64,000 nt of DNA. Origin: Ptychodera flava. Taxonomy: Eukaryota > Hemichordata > Enteropneusta > Ptychoderidae. Positions 39,295 through 50,348 of the stretch are shown in pieces. Under the pieces are notes generated by a model. That model saw only the letters and a list, made by a program, of their open reading frames with translations, searched no databases and had not been told where the DNA came from. How positions within the stretch are numbered: the first letter of the stretch is position 1; every line of letters starts with the position of its first letter. The stretch is taken from the NCBI RefSeq assembly GCF_041260155.1, contig NC_091933.1:24027174-24091173 (forward strand). Direction: 5' to 3'. The position numbers and the translations under genes are program-made.

Positions 39295-40321
39295 GATTCA
39301 TGGATTCCAGGGGGCATGAAACATAGGTAACAGATATCATTACTTTGTACTTGAATTTGTATATATATATCCAAAAATCAAAAACAAAAATAATTTCTTG
39401 TACGTACATGTACTTTTTTACTTCCCACTTTAAGCAAAGTATATTTACATAAATTTTCAAAAGTATATAAAGTACAGATGTAGCTTGTCTTGTAGAGGGA
39501 ATATAGTTGATCGTTTGACCAATAGACGTCCTTTATTACAATTTGATATTAATGGACGAAGTACTATATCGGCCACGTCCTGGCTTCTAATAATAGTGCA
39601 CAAAATGGTGACGATCCCCAAATGCGTGCGTAAAATACCATGACCCTTACAAAATACTTGCGCGAACAATATACACCAGTCTTCCCCCAGTTATTTCAGT
39701 CCAGTTTCCTTTAAACATGTATCATAAAATGTATTCTCATGTTGATTTTCCACAGACATTAATAGCGAGGACACAAGAGTTGACCGTTCCACGGAAGAAG
39801 GTACAAGGAACACATGCCTTAGTCTCCATTCTGAAGTCTATTACTGGTCTTCGGAAAACAGCAGCCTCTTTGCAAGTATCCCAGAAACAATCGTCGACCA
39901 TCGCATACCGATCATCTTCGGTACTTCACCAGCCGACCATCGACAACATGCCCCGACATATGACCAACATCAAAACCACAGTACTTCCTCAATAGACACT
40001 CTCGGAAATTCACATGAACTTCGTCATAACTCCAGCTGGCCACCGACGACCAATGAAGCAAACCGCCTGGAGGATCAGCCAGGCGCGTGTTCTGAATCAG
40101 TTCCAGCCCAGATACACCGGCCGTCGGAAACAGCGCCATATGAACAGTTGTCATGGTTGAGGGAAGACAATCAAGGGGATGTGGGCGAACAAGGTCCACC
40201 GAGCTACGAGGAATGCATGCGCCCATATGGACAGTTGTGGAAAGGCAATGAAGGGGACATGGATGAACATGGTCCATGTCCGCCGAGCTACGATGAATAC
40301 ATGCGACAACACCAAGTCTGA
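34556..40321 (+). CDS. Type I membrane protein with three EGF-like repeats and two cytoplasmic PPSY motifs
   Basis: Six exons: 34556-34634 (signal peptide), 35102-35215 (EGF1), 35485-35583 (EGF2), 36380-36475 (EGF3), 36769-36921 (membrane span then KKWYRCKKCRRRR) and 39756-40321 (tail, stop TGA). All introns are phase 1, so each EGF is a modular cassette. The full form would be 368 residues. EGF cysteines follow C..CxxGxC..xCxC..GYxGxxC, as in teneurin/tenascin repeats. The tail holds GPPSYEECMR and PPSYDEYMR, PPxY motifs that bind WW domains of NEDD4-type ubiquitin ligases or YAP-like proteins. The EGF2 exon has an in-frame TAG at 35493-35495; because it is 99 bases and phase 1-1, skipping it leaves an intact 335-residue protein. 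No family name was recognised; the gene model is strongly supported by the phases. Confidence 0.78.
37080..37146 (+). repeat. (CAC)n(CAT)n microsatellite
   Basis: Trinucleotide tract in the last intron of the EGF gene; translated it would give only poly-His. Confidence 0.95.
37222..38026 (+). mobile_element. 805-bp TIR element with target duplication CCACAAC
   Basis: Begins CACAGGGACGCGTTGTC and ends AACGCGTCCCTGTG. CCACAAC lies on both sides (37215-37221 and 38027-38033). It is non-coding and sits in the last intron of the EGF gene. The duplication can be read as 7 or 8 bp; an hAT-like or MULE-like source is possible. Confidence 0.8.
38217..39153 (-). mobile_element. Inverted second copy of the 805-bp element
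   Basis: Reverse-oriented copy ending AACGCGTCCCTGTG at 39153. Strong match to the first copy runs from about 38368; the inner end (GGACGCGTTATTTT at 38218) is separated by about 140 bases of unrelated sequence. The two copies form a hairpin-capable pair about 1.9 kb long. Confidence 0.75.
39206..39291 (+). repeat. (TA)n microsatellite
   Basis: About 43 units, just right of the inverted MITE copy. Confidence 0.95.
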
Positions 40322-40694
40322 CTCAATATATGTAGCATAATTGCATCGAGTCTACGTCACTTGTGAATTTCAGCTGACAAGCGAGATGATTGATACATAC
40401 ATAAACAGAGATGTTTTTATAGTATTATTCAATTTTATCAAAGAAATAGAACTGAGCCAACTGCAAACATCGTTATCCTCTTGAACCGGCAGAGTATACT
40501 CAATAGTTGTGTTTTAACTTGACCTTTCAATAACTTTGGGAGATAAATTATTTGATAACATTCTCCCATCGACAATACATTGGATCTAGGTCAGTGTCAA
40601 AAATAACTCACAACTGGAAGCGAATCGGCTCGAACAACCTTTGAATAACAATTTGGTAGATAATAATCTATATGTTTATCCATATTATGTTTCT

Positions 40695-41175
40695 ATATAG
40701 ACTACGATGTATAGTAAATCAACATTTTCAGTGAAATTCAAAATCAAATTTCTTGCACACACATGCACTTGTCACCATCCTAGTCTAATCAAGTTCATTA
40801 ACATACATTATCACACGTCTATAAATACACAGATTTAGCTAGTTTTGTATTGTCAAACAAATATTCATAGTTTCCTCATAGACTAAAATGTATAGTCGAT
40901 CAACATTTTCAGTGAAATTCAAAATCAAATTTCTTGCACACACATGCACTTGTCACCATCTTAGTCTAATAAAGTACATTAACATCCATTATCACACGTC
41001 TATAAATACACAGATTTAGCTAGTTTTGTATTGTAAAACAAGTATTTATAGTTTCCTCATAGACTAAAATGTATAGTATATCAACATTTTCGGCGAAATT
41101 CGAATTTAAAATGTCTTGTACACATATGCACATGTAACCACCCTCTTCTTATCAAGTACAATTATGTCAATTATT
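40695..41175 (+). repeat. Tandem array of a ~180-bp AT-rich unit
   Basis: About 2.7 copies. Each has CATAGACTA..ATGTATAGT, CAACATTTTCAGTGAAATTC and TCTATAAATACACAGATTTAGC. Related copies lie at 28735-28945, inside the MITE at 29259-30313, and at 54780-55170. Confidence 0.8.
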
Positions 41176-41186
41176 TAGGATCCATA

Positions 41187-41593
41187 CAGCAAAAAACAGG
41201 ATGGTTGAACTGTCTCATATACATTACGTTTACTTTTTTTGTATGTGGCACACAAGATTTGTAGATAACATTGTAGATAAAAAGAACTGGCTCATTTGTG
41301 TGTCTGGATAGAATACGCAAGGGAATAGCTAAAATAGTTATCGAGTTGATAGTAGAGACCGAAGTTAATTAGGACAGCACGCTGGCTAAACAAACCATAA
41401 TACAACGTATACGTACTGATGCCAATCTGTCTAGACACACAAAGATAAACGTGGAGTGGAGAGTTACATGATTAGTATTTCACTCAAATGAGTCGGTTCT
41501 TTTCATCTACAATGTATCTACAAACTTGTGTGGGACGTACAAAAAAATAAACGTAATGTATATGAGACTGTCCAACCATCCTGTTTTTTGCTG
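41187..41593. mobile_element. 407-bp TIR/fold-back element, CATA target duplication
   Basis: Ends CAGCAAAAAACAGGATGGTTG and complement; arms run about 130 bases inward (TCTCATATACATTACGTTTA, ACATTGTAGATAAAAAGAAC). CATA flanks both ends. No coding frame. Confidence 0.8.
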
Positions 41594-41748
41594 CATATGC
41601 ATAATATAGCTTTGTCAATACCAGTGAATTTTGTGACGTCATATCCCCACATTATTACTGTTATACCACTCTCCGCCTCGTGCCCATTGTTCTAACCATG
41701 CTTTCTAATTTCCATAACCGAATATTTTATTATTACCACCTGGCTTTT

Positions 41749-41909
41749 TTTTGTTTAAAAAGTGTCCGATTTACAGGTTCTTTTGTTTAAAAGTGATCGA
41801 TTTACTAGTAAATCGGACAGTTCTTTTGTTAAAAACTGTCCAGTTTTAATAGTAAATCGGACACTTTTAAACAAAAGAACTTGTAAAATGGACACTTTTT
41901 AAACAAAAG
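41749..41909. repeat. 161-bp nested inverted repeat
   Basis: Repeated blocks of TTTGTTTAAAAAGTG, GTCCGATTTAC and complements alternate in orientation, so several hairpins are possible. A small fold-back element is likely. Confidence 0.65.
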
Positions 41910-42213
41910 AAAGTCACGTGGCGACGAGTACAAAAACAAAACAAATGCGAGACATTAACCAGAAGAAATTTATTCCACCATCAAGTACAGAGTAAAGACA
42001 CTTTAAAAGAATCACAGGACTGAATTAATTTTGCACGACTGTACATCTCAAAATCAATTGCAGGTCACCATGAAATAACGGTATTGATTGCAAATATCAC
42101 CTCTGTGTTAAGGTTATTGTTATTACGATCATTCGAAGCTGAAATTTAAGACTTCAAAGTCAGTTGTCAAACACTGAATGTGAAGATTTCAGTCGCCTTT
42201 GGTAAAGTTAAAT

Positions 42214-42426
42214 CTAGCTACAGGCAAACACACACGCAGTACCACAGTCATGTTGGTTTTTTGTACTTGCAGTTTCTGTTGCGCCTTTCTCTGACGTGGC
42301 TGTGTAGCTTGGTCTTCCGATTGTGGCCGTTAGCACTGGCGTGACAGGGGGACTTTTCTTTTCCATCTTTGGCTTTGGTAGTTGAAGTGCACCGGATACA
42401 GCTTTCATTTGTACTTCATCCGCCAT
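42214..42426 (-). CDS. Possible small protein (70 aa), unknown
   Basis: A single open frame starts at ATG 42426 in good context (GATATGGCG): MADEVQMKAVSGALQLPKPK, then Pro/Ser/Thr-rich, ending with a Cys-containing tail CGTACVFACS and stop. A minus-strand AATAAA about 245 bases downstream (near 41970) fits a short transcript. No family recognised and no membrane segment. It could be a first exon or chance. Confidence 0.35.
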   Translation of the reverse strand: MADEVQMKAVSGALQLPKPKMEKKSPPVTPVLTATIGRPSYTATSEKGATETASTKNQHDCGTACVFACS

Positions 42427-43200
42427 ATCGAAATACGTAGAGCAACTCGGCAATTGCGTGTATGCTGCTCAAAGTTTTCGACTCAAATGTGCAAAGCGTG
42501 ACTCTAACGTCGATCTGCAAACACCTTTTCACTTCATTCAACCAACCAATAAATCAAACTAATTCATACAAATCAAGTCAAACCAGGTGCTCAACCACGT
42601 CATCGCACTACAATAGCAGCACATGTCAACTTTGTTTTATCCAATCACTGGTTATTTTTTTTTATACTTTCGTTCAACAAGGTGTCAAAACGGTCAATGT
42701 TTTCCTGCCAAAGTTTCAACTTGCACTGCACTAAAATTACAAATAACAACTTCGGCATGCAAACAAGGCTCTAAAACTCGGCAAAGTCGTGGTATAACGC
42801 GGTAAGCAAACTCGTAGTCGGCGGTTTACGGAATTTAACGGTACAGCACAGGGTCCGGCGAGCAATATTCGTCTAGGAATTATGAATATGATCAATAAAT
42901 GTCTTGTATTAAACTTTTTTATTATACAAGCCTTACCTGTGTCTAGTGTGAGCCCATTACTTTACCCTAGCTATCTGAGGACAGTATTTCAAAGAAAACA
43001 GTCTATATCTGTTAATTGCCCTCCCTAATCCCCTTCATTAATTTGTTCTGCCGATCGCCAACGCGGGGGCTTATCACCCTCTACTACCTTATGAGCTGCT
43101 AACGAGGTATTTGGTCAGGGCGATATCGTTTGTTGATATCGTTTGCAATGAATGCTGTACTACTAGCGACATAATAATAATCGCATTGATCAGCTGATGC
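42427..43200. other. Unannotated spacer
   Basis: No repeat or coding signal seen between the small frame and the large palindromic structure. Confidence 0.4.
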
Positions 43201-43623
43201 CTATGGGGTGAGAACACCGCCAAAATTAAACTTTATTTAAACTTATCTCATTATTATTATTCCATTGTTTGGTGATTTAATGATAATTATGTCAGTATTT
43301 GGCCATTATTTTGCAATTATATGGATATTATTTTGACATGATTATGAACTTATTTGGTAATTCGGTTGTTTTGACATTATTCAGCATTGATGTCTTGATT
43401 TGGAACTTATTTCATCATTATTATGCCATTATTTGGTGATTTGGTCATTTTTATGTCATTATTTGGTCTTTATTATGCGATTATTTGGTCATGATTACAA
43501 TATTATCTTGACATTATTATGAATTTATTATGTTAATTCGGTTCTTTTGCCATTATTCGGCATTGATGTCTTGATTTGGAACTTATTTCATCATTATTAT
43601 GCAATTATTTGGTGATTTGGTCA

Positions 43624-46515
43624 TTTTTATGTCATTATTTGGTCTTTCTTATTTTAGAACTTATCTTATCATTATTATTATGACCCGTGTTCCCGACCAA
43701 CCAAAAATATAATGTGGCATACCTACGATAAAACATCTTCGTTGAACGAATATTTCCTTGATACTTATTAGTACCGGCTTTTCAGTCTGTAGCTTACAGA
43801 TGCAACTCTAACTGGCCGTAAAATAAGATAAAATAAAAGTATTGCTTTCTCATTTTTTCATAATTCCCATCTGGACTCATCCTGATGAGAAAGATTCAAT
43901 AATGGCACGAGTATGTTGAGATGATTTTGATTCTAATAATACAATCAAATGCAGTGTGGTCTATATTTGGCAAATAAATACGACAATGTAATCGCTTTGT
44001 CAAGGTCAAACATATTTACGAAAGAGTATTATAATAAACTATAGATCATTAGGAATGAATCAAAAATTGATTTCGGCGTGAACTCCGGTTGAAGTCTTGC
44101 ATCTACAGTGACATGTAAAAATGTTTTATATTTATTACATTGTAAATAAGACATAACAACCAGAAAACTAGCTCCTGCAGAAGCCTTAAGCTTAAGAATA
44201 TATAGGGGTGTCGGAAACAGGGATGTTGCAACATGGATCACGGTGTTGGAGCTTTAGGGCGCGGGCGGTCACCATCCACTGCGTCCGCATTGGCAAAAAC
44301 GCGAGAGACTTCAGAAACTTTCGCATCTAATAAACATAAACACATATTAAATCTTGGTCGCGCTTCGCTCCATGGAACTGGGGTATAGTAACATAAGCTT
44401 ATGGACATTTTTTAACACAGCACGGAGCTTTTAACACAGCTCGGCGATTTTTTTAACACAGCGCGGCGATTGTCATTTTCGTCCACGGTATCGATACCTT
44501 TACTGATCTCTGTGTGGCAGGCTGGGTGTAACCTAGCCGTGCGTACATACAGGTCTTGTGTGTTTCCGGTGTTATCACCATATAACACAGCAGGCCCACG
44601 GAACGTTTCGTAGATCGTCGTCGGATGGGAAGTGACTGACACTGTGAGGCCGAAGGCCGAATCTCGGTCTTAGTCACTTCCCATCCGACGACGATCTACG
44701 AAACGTTCCGTGGGCCTGTGCCATATAACGCCGAGAACACACGGTACACAGACCTGTACGCTGGGCTAGGTGTAATAGCTAATACTACAGGCCACCGTCG
44801 GCTACCCACCACAGCCCAGTTCCGCCGCCGAAAACAATCGATTTTTAATCCAAAATTGTGGTCGATCTCAGTTTTCGAGCACGCCCAACTATTCTAGATA
44901 CGCGATGTGCTGAGCTGCGCTTTAAAACTTACGCAAAGCCCGCTTTTCTCTCTCTATGCGAGGGAACAGACCGTATCAACCGCGCCATTGTGAATCTCCA
45001 TGTACAATGATTTCTGGGTAGGGTTCAAATGCAGGTCAAATAATGAGTTCAGATAATAAAGGAGGTCAGATAATTGAAAGCCAAGAGAATGTCAAGATAA
45101 TATTGTAATCATGACCAAATAATCGCATAATAATGGCTAAATAATGACACAAAAATGACCAAATCACCAAATAATGAAATAATAATGATAAGATAAGTTC
45201 TAAATCAAGACATCAATGCCAAATAATGGCAAAACAACCGAATTAACATAAATTCATAATAATGTCAAGATAATATCAAGATAATGTCGTAATCATGACC
45301 AAATAATCACATAAGAAAGACCAAATATGACATAAAAATGACCAAATTACCAAACAATAATATAATAATAATATGGTTTATTGCTCTAGAAGGCCACCGG
45401 CCAAAATCGCATACATCACAAAATATACAGAAAATAAGTTACAGTAAACAGACACAGAGATAAATAAATCATTGATAAACAAAAAAAGGATAAAGAAGAA
45501 AAGGAAATACAATACTTCAAAAATACTCTTTTCTCAAATTAAAAGCTTTGTACACAAATATAGCAAGGTTTGAAATTATAACTTTGTTATCAGATGACAT
45601 AAGAGAATAAATTTTCAATTGAAGGTTGTCTATATGACCAGACTGGTAAATAGGATTCTCTTAAATTCTGATAAAGGGGACAGACAGATATAAAGTGAAA
45701 TTCATTTTCAATTTCTGTCGAATCGCAAATCTTACAGGTGCGTTCCTCAGGAGAAATACCACGAACCCTACCCTCTTCAATTTCTAAACCAAGACCCGAA
45801 CTCCGCAAACAAGCAATTGATCTTCTAAATTTCATATGCATATCAATAAATAAGTAATCTTCTGGTAGAAAGTTTAACTTAAAATTTCTATAAAGACGAA
45901 GTTTATCTTTGGTACAGACTTCTGACCACCATTTTGCTTGAAAATATCACTTGCTCTGATTACAAAAAGTTTTAGGAAGTTATTGAAGTCCCCCGGCCCC
46001 TGAAATAACCAAACTCCCCAAACCCATGGTTAAACAAAATATTTTTGACATGCGTTGCCCAGGATTCTTCTTTCCCATTGTCATCTAGCCGCACCGCAAG
46101 GTTATAACTGTGCTTTGCTATTTTGTTTTGTGGCATTTTTAAAAGTTTTAACCAATATGAGATCACTTTTTTCTGAGTGACTAAGAAAATAGGACACCTG
46201 CCACAATCACCTAGCACACAGGCGTCCGGGGTTGATGATTTAACTCCAAGAAATCTCTTACAATACTTCAATTGAACACATTCGAGAACATGGTATTTTG
46301 TGTAACCCCAAATTTCTGACCCATATGTGATAATTGGCAGAACCATAGCGTCGAAAAGTTAAAGTACTCTTTAAATGGCAAGCTGCCAGTGTGCTTGATC
46401 ATTCTAAAAATGTTGCCCATCGCCTTCCTAGCTTGATCTGCTAATATTGATGTAGCTTTACTCCAGGTATTCCTACTGGAAAGCATTAAACCAAGATATT
46501 TGTAATAACTAACCG
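43624..46515. repeat. 2.9-kb duplicated block, copy 1
   Basis: Near-identical by eye to 50349-53256, with only scattered single-base and small indel differences. It covers the palindrome centre and the 3' part of the LINE. Confidence 0.9.
44552..44800. repeat. Central inverted repeat of the palindromic element
   Basis: GTAGATCGTCGTCGGATGG and its complement flank a centre with GAGGCCGAAGGCCGA. Similarity continues outward through GGTGTTAT and the region of TACAGGTCT. The equivalent repeat in the second block is at 51290-51530. Confidence 0.8.
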
Positions 46516-47730
46516 TTTTCATACATTCCCCATTAAAAAACCACCTTTCAGATTTTTTCAAAACCCCGCCACGTCTAAATACAATAATTTGTGATTTGCT
46601 CATATTTACTGACAGTTTCCATTTGCTAGTAAAAGACTCCAGTACTGTAAGTAGTCTTTGTAAACCAACTGGAGTATCACTGAAAATAGATACATCATCT
46701 GCATACAAAAGGGAAAACAAATCGTGCAATTCTTGAGTAATCTGTATACCACAATGTCCCGAATTTTCCAACATATTGTTCAGTTCGTTTATAAAAAGAG
46801 AAAAAAGGAAAGGGCTTAGCATACAACCCTGCCGGACTCCGACAGAGCACTGAAAATAATCAGTGATGCCTTGTCCAGCCCTTACACATGATTTCAGCTC
46901 ACTATACATTGAATTTAAAATACATAGCATCTTACCCCTTACTCCCTCAAAGCAAAGTCTGTACAGTAATAAATTGTGGTCTACGGAATCGAAAGCTTTG
47001 CTAAAATCTATGAAAGTGCAGTAAAAACGACCTTTTGAATTACAGAGGTACTTTTGAATCATAATATGCAGACTGAAAATATTATCAACTGTACTGAAAC
47101 CACTTCTGAATCCCGCCTGACAATCGGAAATACAACCAATTGTGTCTGCCCATTTTACCAAGCGTGTATTTAAAATAGAAGTGAAGATCTTTCCAAGAGA
47201 ATTTAGCAGAGTTATACCTCTATAATGTTAGGGTCTATCTGACTGCCTTTCTTATGCAGCGGAACAATGATCCCTTTACACCAATCGTTGGGATAAACCC
47301 CTGAATCAAAAATAACATTGAAAATGAAATGCAAAAGAGGTATCAGAGTGTCCTTAGCTGAACTATAAAACTCATTAGGGATGCCATCTGGCCCTGGTGA
47401 TTTACCTGATTTGAGTTTGTACAGTGCTTCTTTGATCTCACTGACGGTAATGTCACCGTTAAGAATTACATCTAGATCAGTATTTAGTACACTGTCACCA
47501 AAGTCAAAACTGTCTAGAAAATGTTCTACCGTAGCGTCAAAATTACTTTTCTGTCTTACAGGATTGTGAACAGAATTAAAATGCTGAAGCCATTCAGTTG
47601 GCGATATCTCACAAGTACGTGACCTAACACCTGAAAAGCGCTTTACTTGCTGCCAGATACTACTGGCGCTGTTTTCAGCACTAAGAGTGTCACGCACATG
47701 TTTATAAAATTGGCTTTGCTGACCCGACAT
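46268..47730 (-). pseudogene. LINE ORF2 reverse transcriptase domain (broken)
   Basis: Two frames carry the fingers (SGKSPGPDGIPNEFY, NDWCKGIIVPLHKKGS) and palm (QAGFRSGFSTVDNIF, FIDFSKAFDSVDH, VRQGCMLSPFLFSLFI, LLYADDVSIFSD) plus thumb. The catalytic YADD is intact. One frame shift separates the two halves near 47160-47215. Confidence 0.88.
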
Positions 47731-48049
47731 ACCGACCTGAAAATTCTCTTTAGATCTTTGTATACATTCAAACTCTCTATTGTGTTTAAGTTTCTAAACT
47801 GGCGAAGTGCTTTGTACATGTTATATTTTGCAGTTTGACATTCTTTATTGAACCATGCTTCTTGTCGCGATTTCCTATTTATGTTGTTCCCAATTAACCG
47901 TTTGCTTTCTTGTTTGTAATCTTCAGCAGCCCAAAACAATAAATCATAAAGTCTACTCATACATTCCTCTACATCTCGTCTGTTAGATTCTAAAACTTGT
48001 CTAGTCCTGTTTTGTCCCTCTTGTGAATGAATATTTGTTTCGAAAGAGC

Positions 48050-48600
48050 CTACCTTGTCTTTGTCCCATTTAAAACGTGTATAATTACTGCATGAGCCAA
48101 ATCTGTCGTCTCATTTCTAGACAATAGATTGATGGGCAGAGTTAAACATAAAGGGAAATGGTCTGAAATACTGTTATCATCAACCCAAAAATCACTGATT
48201 TCCTTAAATAAATCAGTAGAAGCTATAATGTAATCTACAACGCTATTACCATTATTTGCAATGCAAGTAAATTCGCCTGTAACATCAGAACAAGATCTTC
48301 CATTTAGAAAATGGATAGAATGATCACGACAAAGCTTTAATAACCTTCTACCAAATCTGTTCACCACAGGATCTTTTGAAGAACGGGTCTTATCAAAAGT
48401 ATCTTCTTCATAGCTATCTGTTGCTAACGGGATGTAATCAGTAGAATCATTGATGATATAATCGTAATCCTATGCAGTTCTAGCATTGAAATCTCCCATA
48501 AGTAACCAATGACAATCTGGGTGTTTGACTTTAAGCTCAAAAATTTGATTATCCAACAACTCAATACCATTCGTTTCAGACGTATAGCGGGATTACCCTT
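48050..48600 (-). pseudogene. LINE ORF2 endonuclease domain (broken)
   Basis: Contains LLMGDFNART (near 48485-48515), NSVVDYIIAS and SISDHFPL, conserved segments of APE-type endonuclease. There is an in-frame TAG soon after GDFNART and a frame shift near 48365. Confidence 0.8.
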
Positions 48601-48980
48601 CAGGGGGAACATAAATGCACCCTTATATCATTTTTGGACAAACCAAGTGTAGCAGCGTCTAATATGAAGAAGATGGCATCTGGTAAAGTTGTTGACAAAC
48701 GAATGACCCCTTTAGAAAATACAATATTTATGAAAACACTAACTCCCCCCCAACCCGACCTTTGGCTTTCCTTCCTAAAGATTGATTATTCGGTAAATCC
48801 AGTAATATTCTATCAAATACTAACAAGTTTCTTGTACACAAATGACATCAACATTTGTAACAAAATCAAGAAAAGACTTGTCTAGTAATTTATTATACAA
48901 TCCATGAACGTTCCAAGACAGGAAACGCAATTTCTTGTCTTCCCAAGTTCGTCCGTACTATTTCGGCCTTGGCCACCCCC

Positions 48981-49607
48981 CTAGCTTACATGTTCTTGTC
49001 TTTCTACACAACCTGATTTTTCATTGAATATGTACACCTGTCTGTTACCTTCGTCGTAGCTGATTAATTTATTATAATTTACAAAAGCTCGAATACCTCT
49101 ACTTATCAGCTCCTTTCTCTTGCCAAACAGCTTCCTCCGTATGTAATTGGTGTGCTCTGAGAAATGTCCGTCGACGTAAATATTTGTTCCGCGCAAGGCT
49201 TGGCTCTTTGACAGTATCTTCTCCTTATCTTTATACCTGGAACACATGGCCACGATGGATCTATTACCTCTTGACCCCGCCACTCTATGAACTCTTTCAA
49301 ACTCTATGTTGTCTTGAATGTTCATTTTATCTGCTATCAAAGTCTTGATTTTCATTTCTGTCATCTCCCAGGTTTCCCTTTCCTCTTCCGTCACACCTCT
49401 AAACACAACATTGTTTCGTTTTGATCTGTCTTCAAGCTCTGAATTCAGCACACGCCTTGTCTCTGACGTTAACCTTGTGATTTCTTCTTCCACCTCGTCC
49501 AGTCCTTTCAACCTTTCTCTATTTTCTTCTGCCATGCTTCTAACTTCACCAATCGCTTCTTCCATTTTATTTAATTGACTTTCCATCCTATCTATTTTCT
49601 TGTTCAC
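48981..49607 (-). CDS. LINE ORF1 (coiled coil plus RRM-like, L1-ORF1p type)
   Basis: 208 residues, intact. The coiled coil (about 1-60, heptad-like KKIDRMESQLNKMEEAIGEV) is followed by SKRNNVVFRGVTEEE, IEFERVHRVAG and GTNIYVDGHFSEHTNYIRRK. This is the layout of nucleic-acid-chaperone ORF1 proteins (Transposase_22 type). Such proteins trimerise and coat the element RNA. Confidence 0.8.
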   Translation of the reverse strand: MNKKIDRMESQLNKMEEAIGEVRSMAEENRERLKGLDEVEEEITRLTSETRRVLNSELEDRSKRNNVVFRGVTEEERETWEMTEMKIKTLIADKMNIQDNIEFERVHRVAGSRGNRSIVAMCSRYKDKEKILSKSQALRGTNIYVDGHFSEHTNYIRRKLFGKRKELISRGIRAFVNYNKLISYDEGNRQVYIFNEKSGCVERQEHVS

Positions 49608-49635
49608 TGTCTTTGTGTCTTTCTGTAAGTCCTTT

Positions 49636-49819
49636 ATACTGTTCTGTATTCCCGCAACGCTGACATCACTGGTTCATCTACATTTGAGGCGGGAGGACGA
49701 AGTTCTCCCGTACGAGTCAGTGTTGACTGTCGGGTATCAGGCCCGGGATTTAGTTCTACATCCCCAGAGAGCTGGATCAGTCGGCTTACATACGGAGTTT
49801 TCGTTGCTGGAAGACACAT
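49636..49819 (-). CDS. 2A-like peptide leader of the LINE
   Basis: From the nearest Met (49819) the frame reads MCLPATKTPYVSRLIQLSGD and then VELNPGP. SGDVELNPGP ends at 49739 and is a textbook 2A ribosome-skipping motif (D-V/I-E-x-N-P-G-P). The frame continues about 34 residues to a stop at 49634. ORF1 coiled-coil sequence continues in the next frame (GIQNSIKDLQKDTK at about 49660-49615), so leader and ORF1 were probably one frame before a single-base shift. The frame is also open upstream to 50215. Confidence 0.8.
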
Positions 49820-50348
49820 GGCTGAAGTACTTGGATGAAATTGAATGTTCAGTAGACTGGGACTTGTGTCGCATGTTGACCCAGTGAAGTACCAATGCGA
49901 ACTGAAATTTCCACAATTGTATAGGCCTAATATGTGCATGCACTTGACACCTCCAATTTCAGACAATAGTAGCACATCTGATGTAATTTTGCCTGTAGCG
50001 ATCAGCCAATCATAGAGCGAATCAATGCCAAACACAATGCCAAAACTGCATAATGATATGCAACTACATACCAAGGTACAGCAGGCTAATCGGAATGCAA
50101 GATCGTTCACCGCGCTCCACTTCGAAAATGGCGTGTAGTTGTGAATGGCAATCCCTTTCAACTTTTTGATGAATAAAACAGCCGATAGCAACCCTCCATG
50201 CAGAAATGTCGACACCCATCACTTTCCAAGTATATTCACATGTACGAAGCAACGATGTTTGATCGTCTAGCACTAAAGTCAGATGGCAAAATTTCAAAAC
50301 TTTCTGGAGCGACACAATGTGCGTAGCGGCTGTTACGTAATCCGATCC

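Larger units (their letters stand above)
45372..50348 (-). mobile_element. Non-LTR retrotransposon (LINE), nearly full-length, with 2A-like peptide
   Basis: Minus-strand element, about 5 kb. From its 5' end: a 2A-bearing frame (49819-49636), ORF1 with coiled coil and RRM-like region (49607-48981), ORF2 with AP-endonuclease motifs (GDFNAR near 48490, DYIIAS and ISDHFPL near 48150-48235), reverse transcriptase (47730-46268, with FIDFSKAFDSVDH, GVRQG and YADDVS) and a C-terminal CxxC..H..C knuckle (45841-45590). The 3' end has AATAAA and an (ATT)n-like tail near 45372. ORF2 is broken by several frame shifts, so it is inactive as read. The clade is not fixed; 2A peptides are known in CR1, L2, Crack, Rex1 and Ingi lineages. 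Confidence 0.9.

Noticed and set aside
44412-44677. Frames in the GC-rich palindrome centre, repeated at 51184-51378
   Set aside because: Both copies lie in the inverted repeat, the frames differ between copies and show no protein family features.
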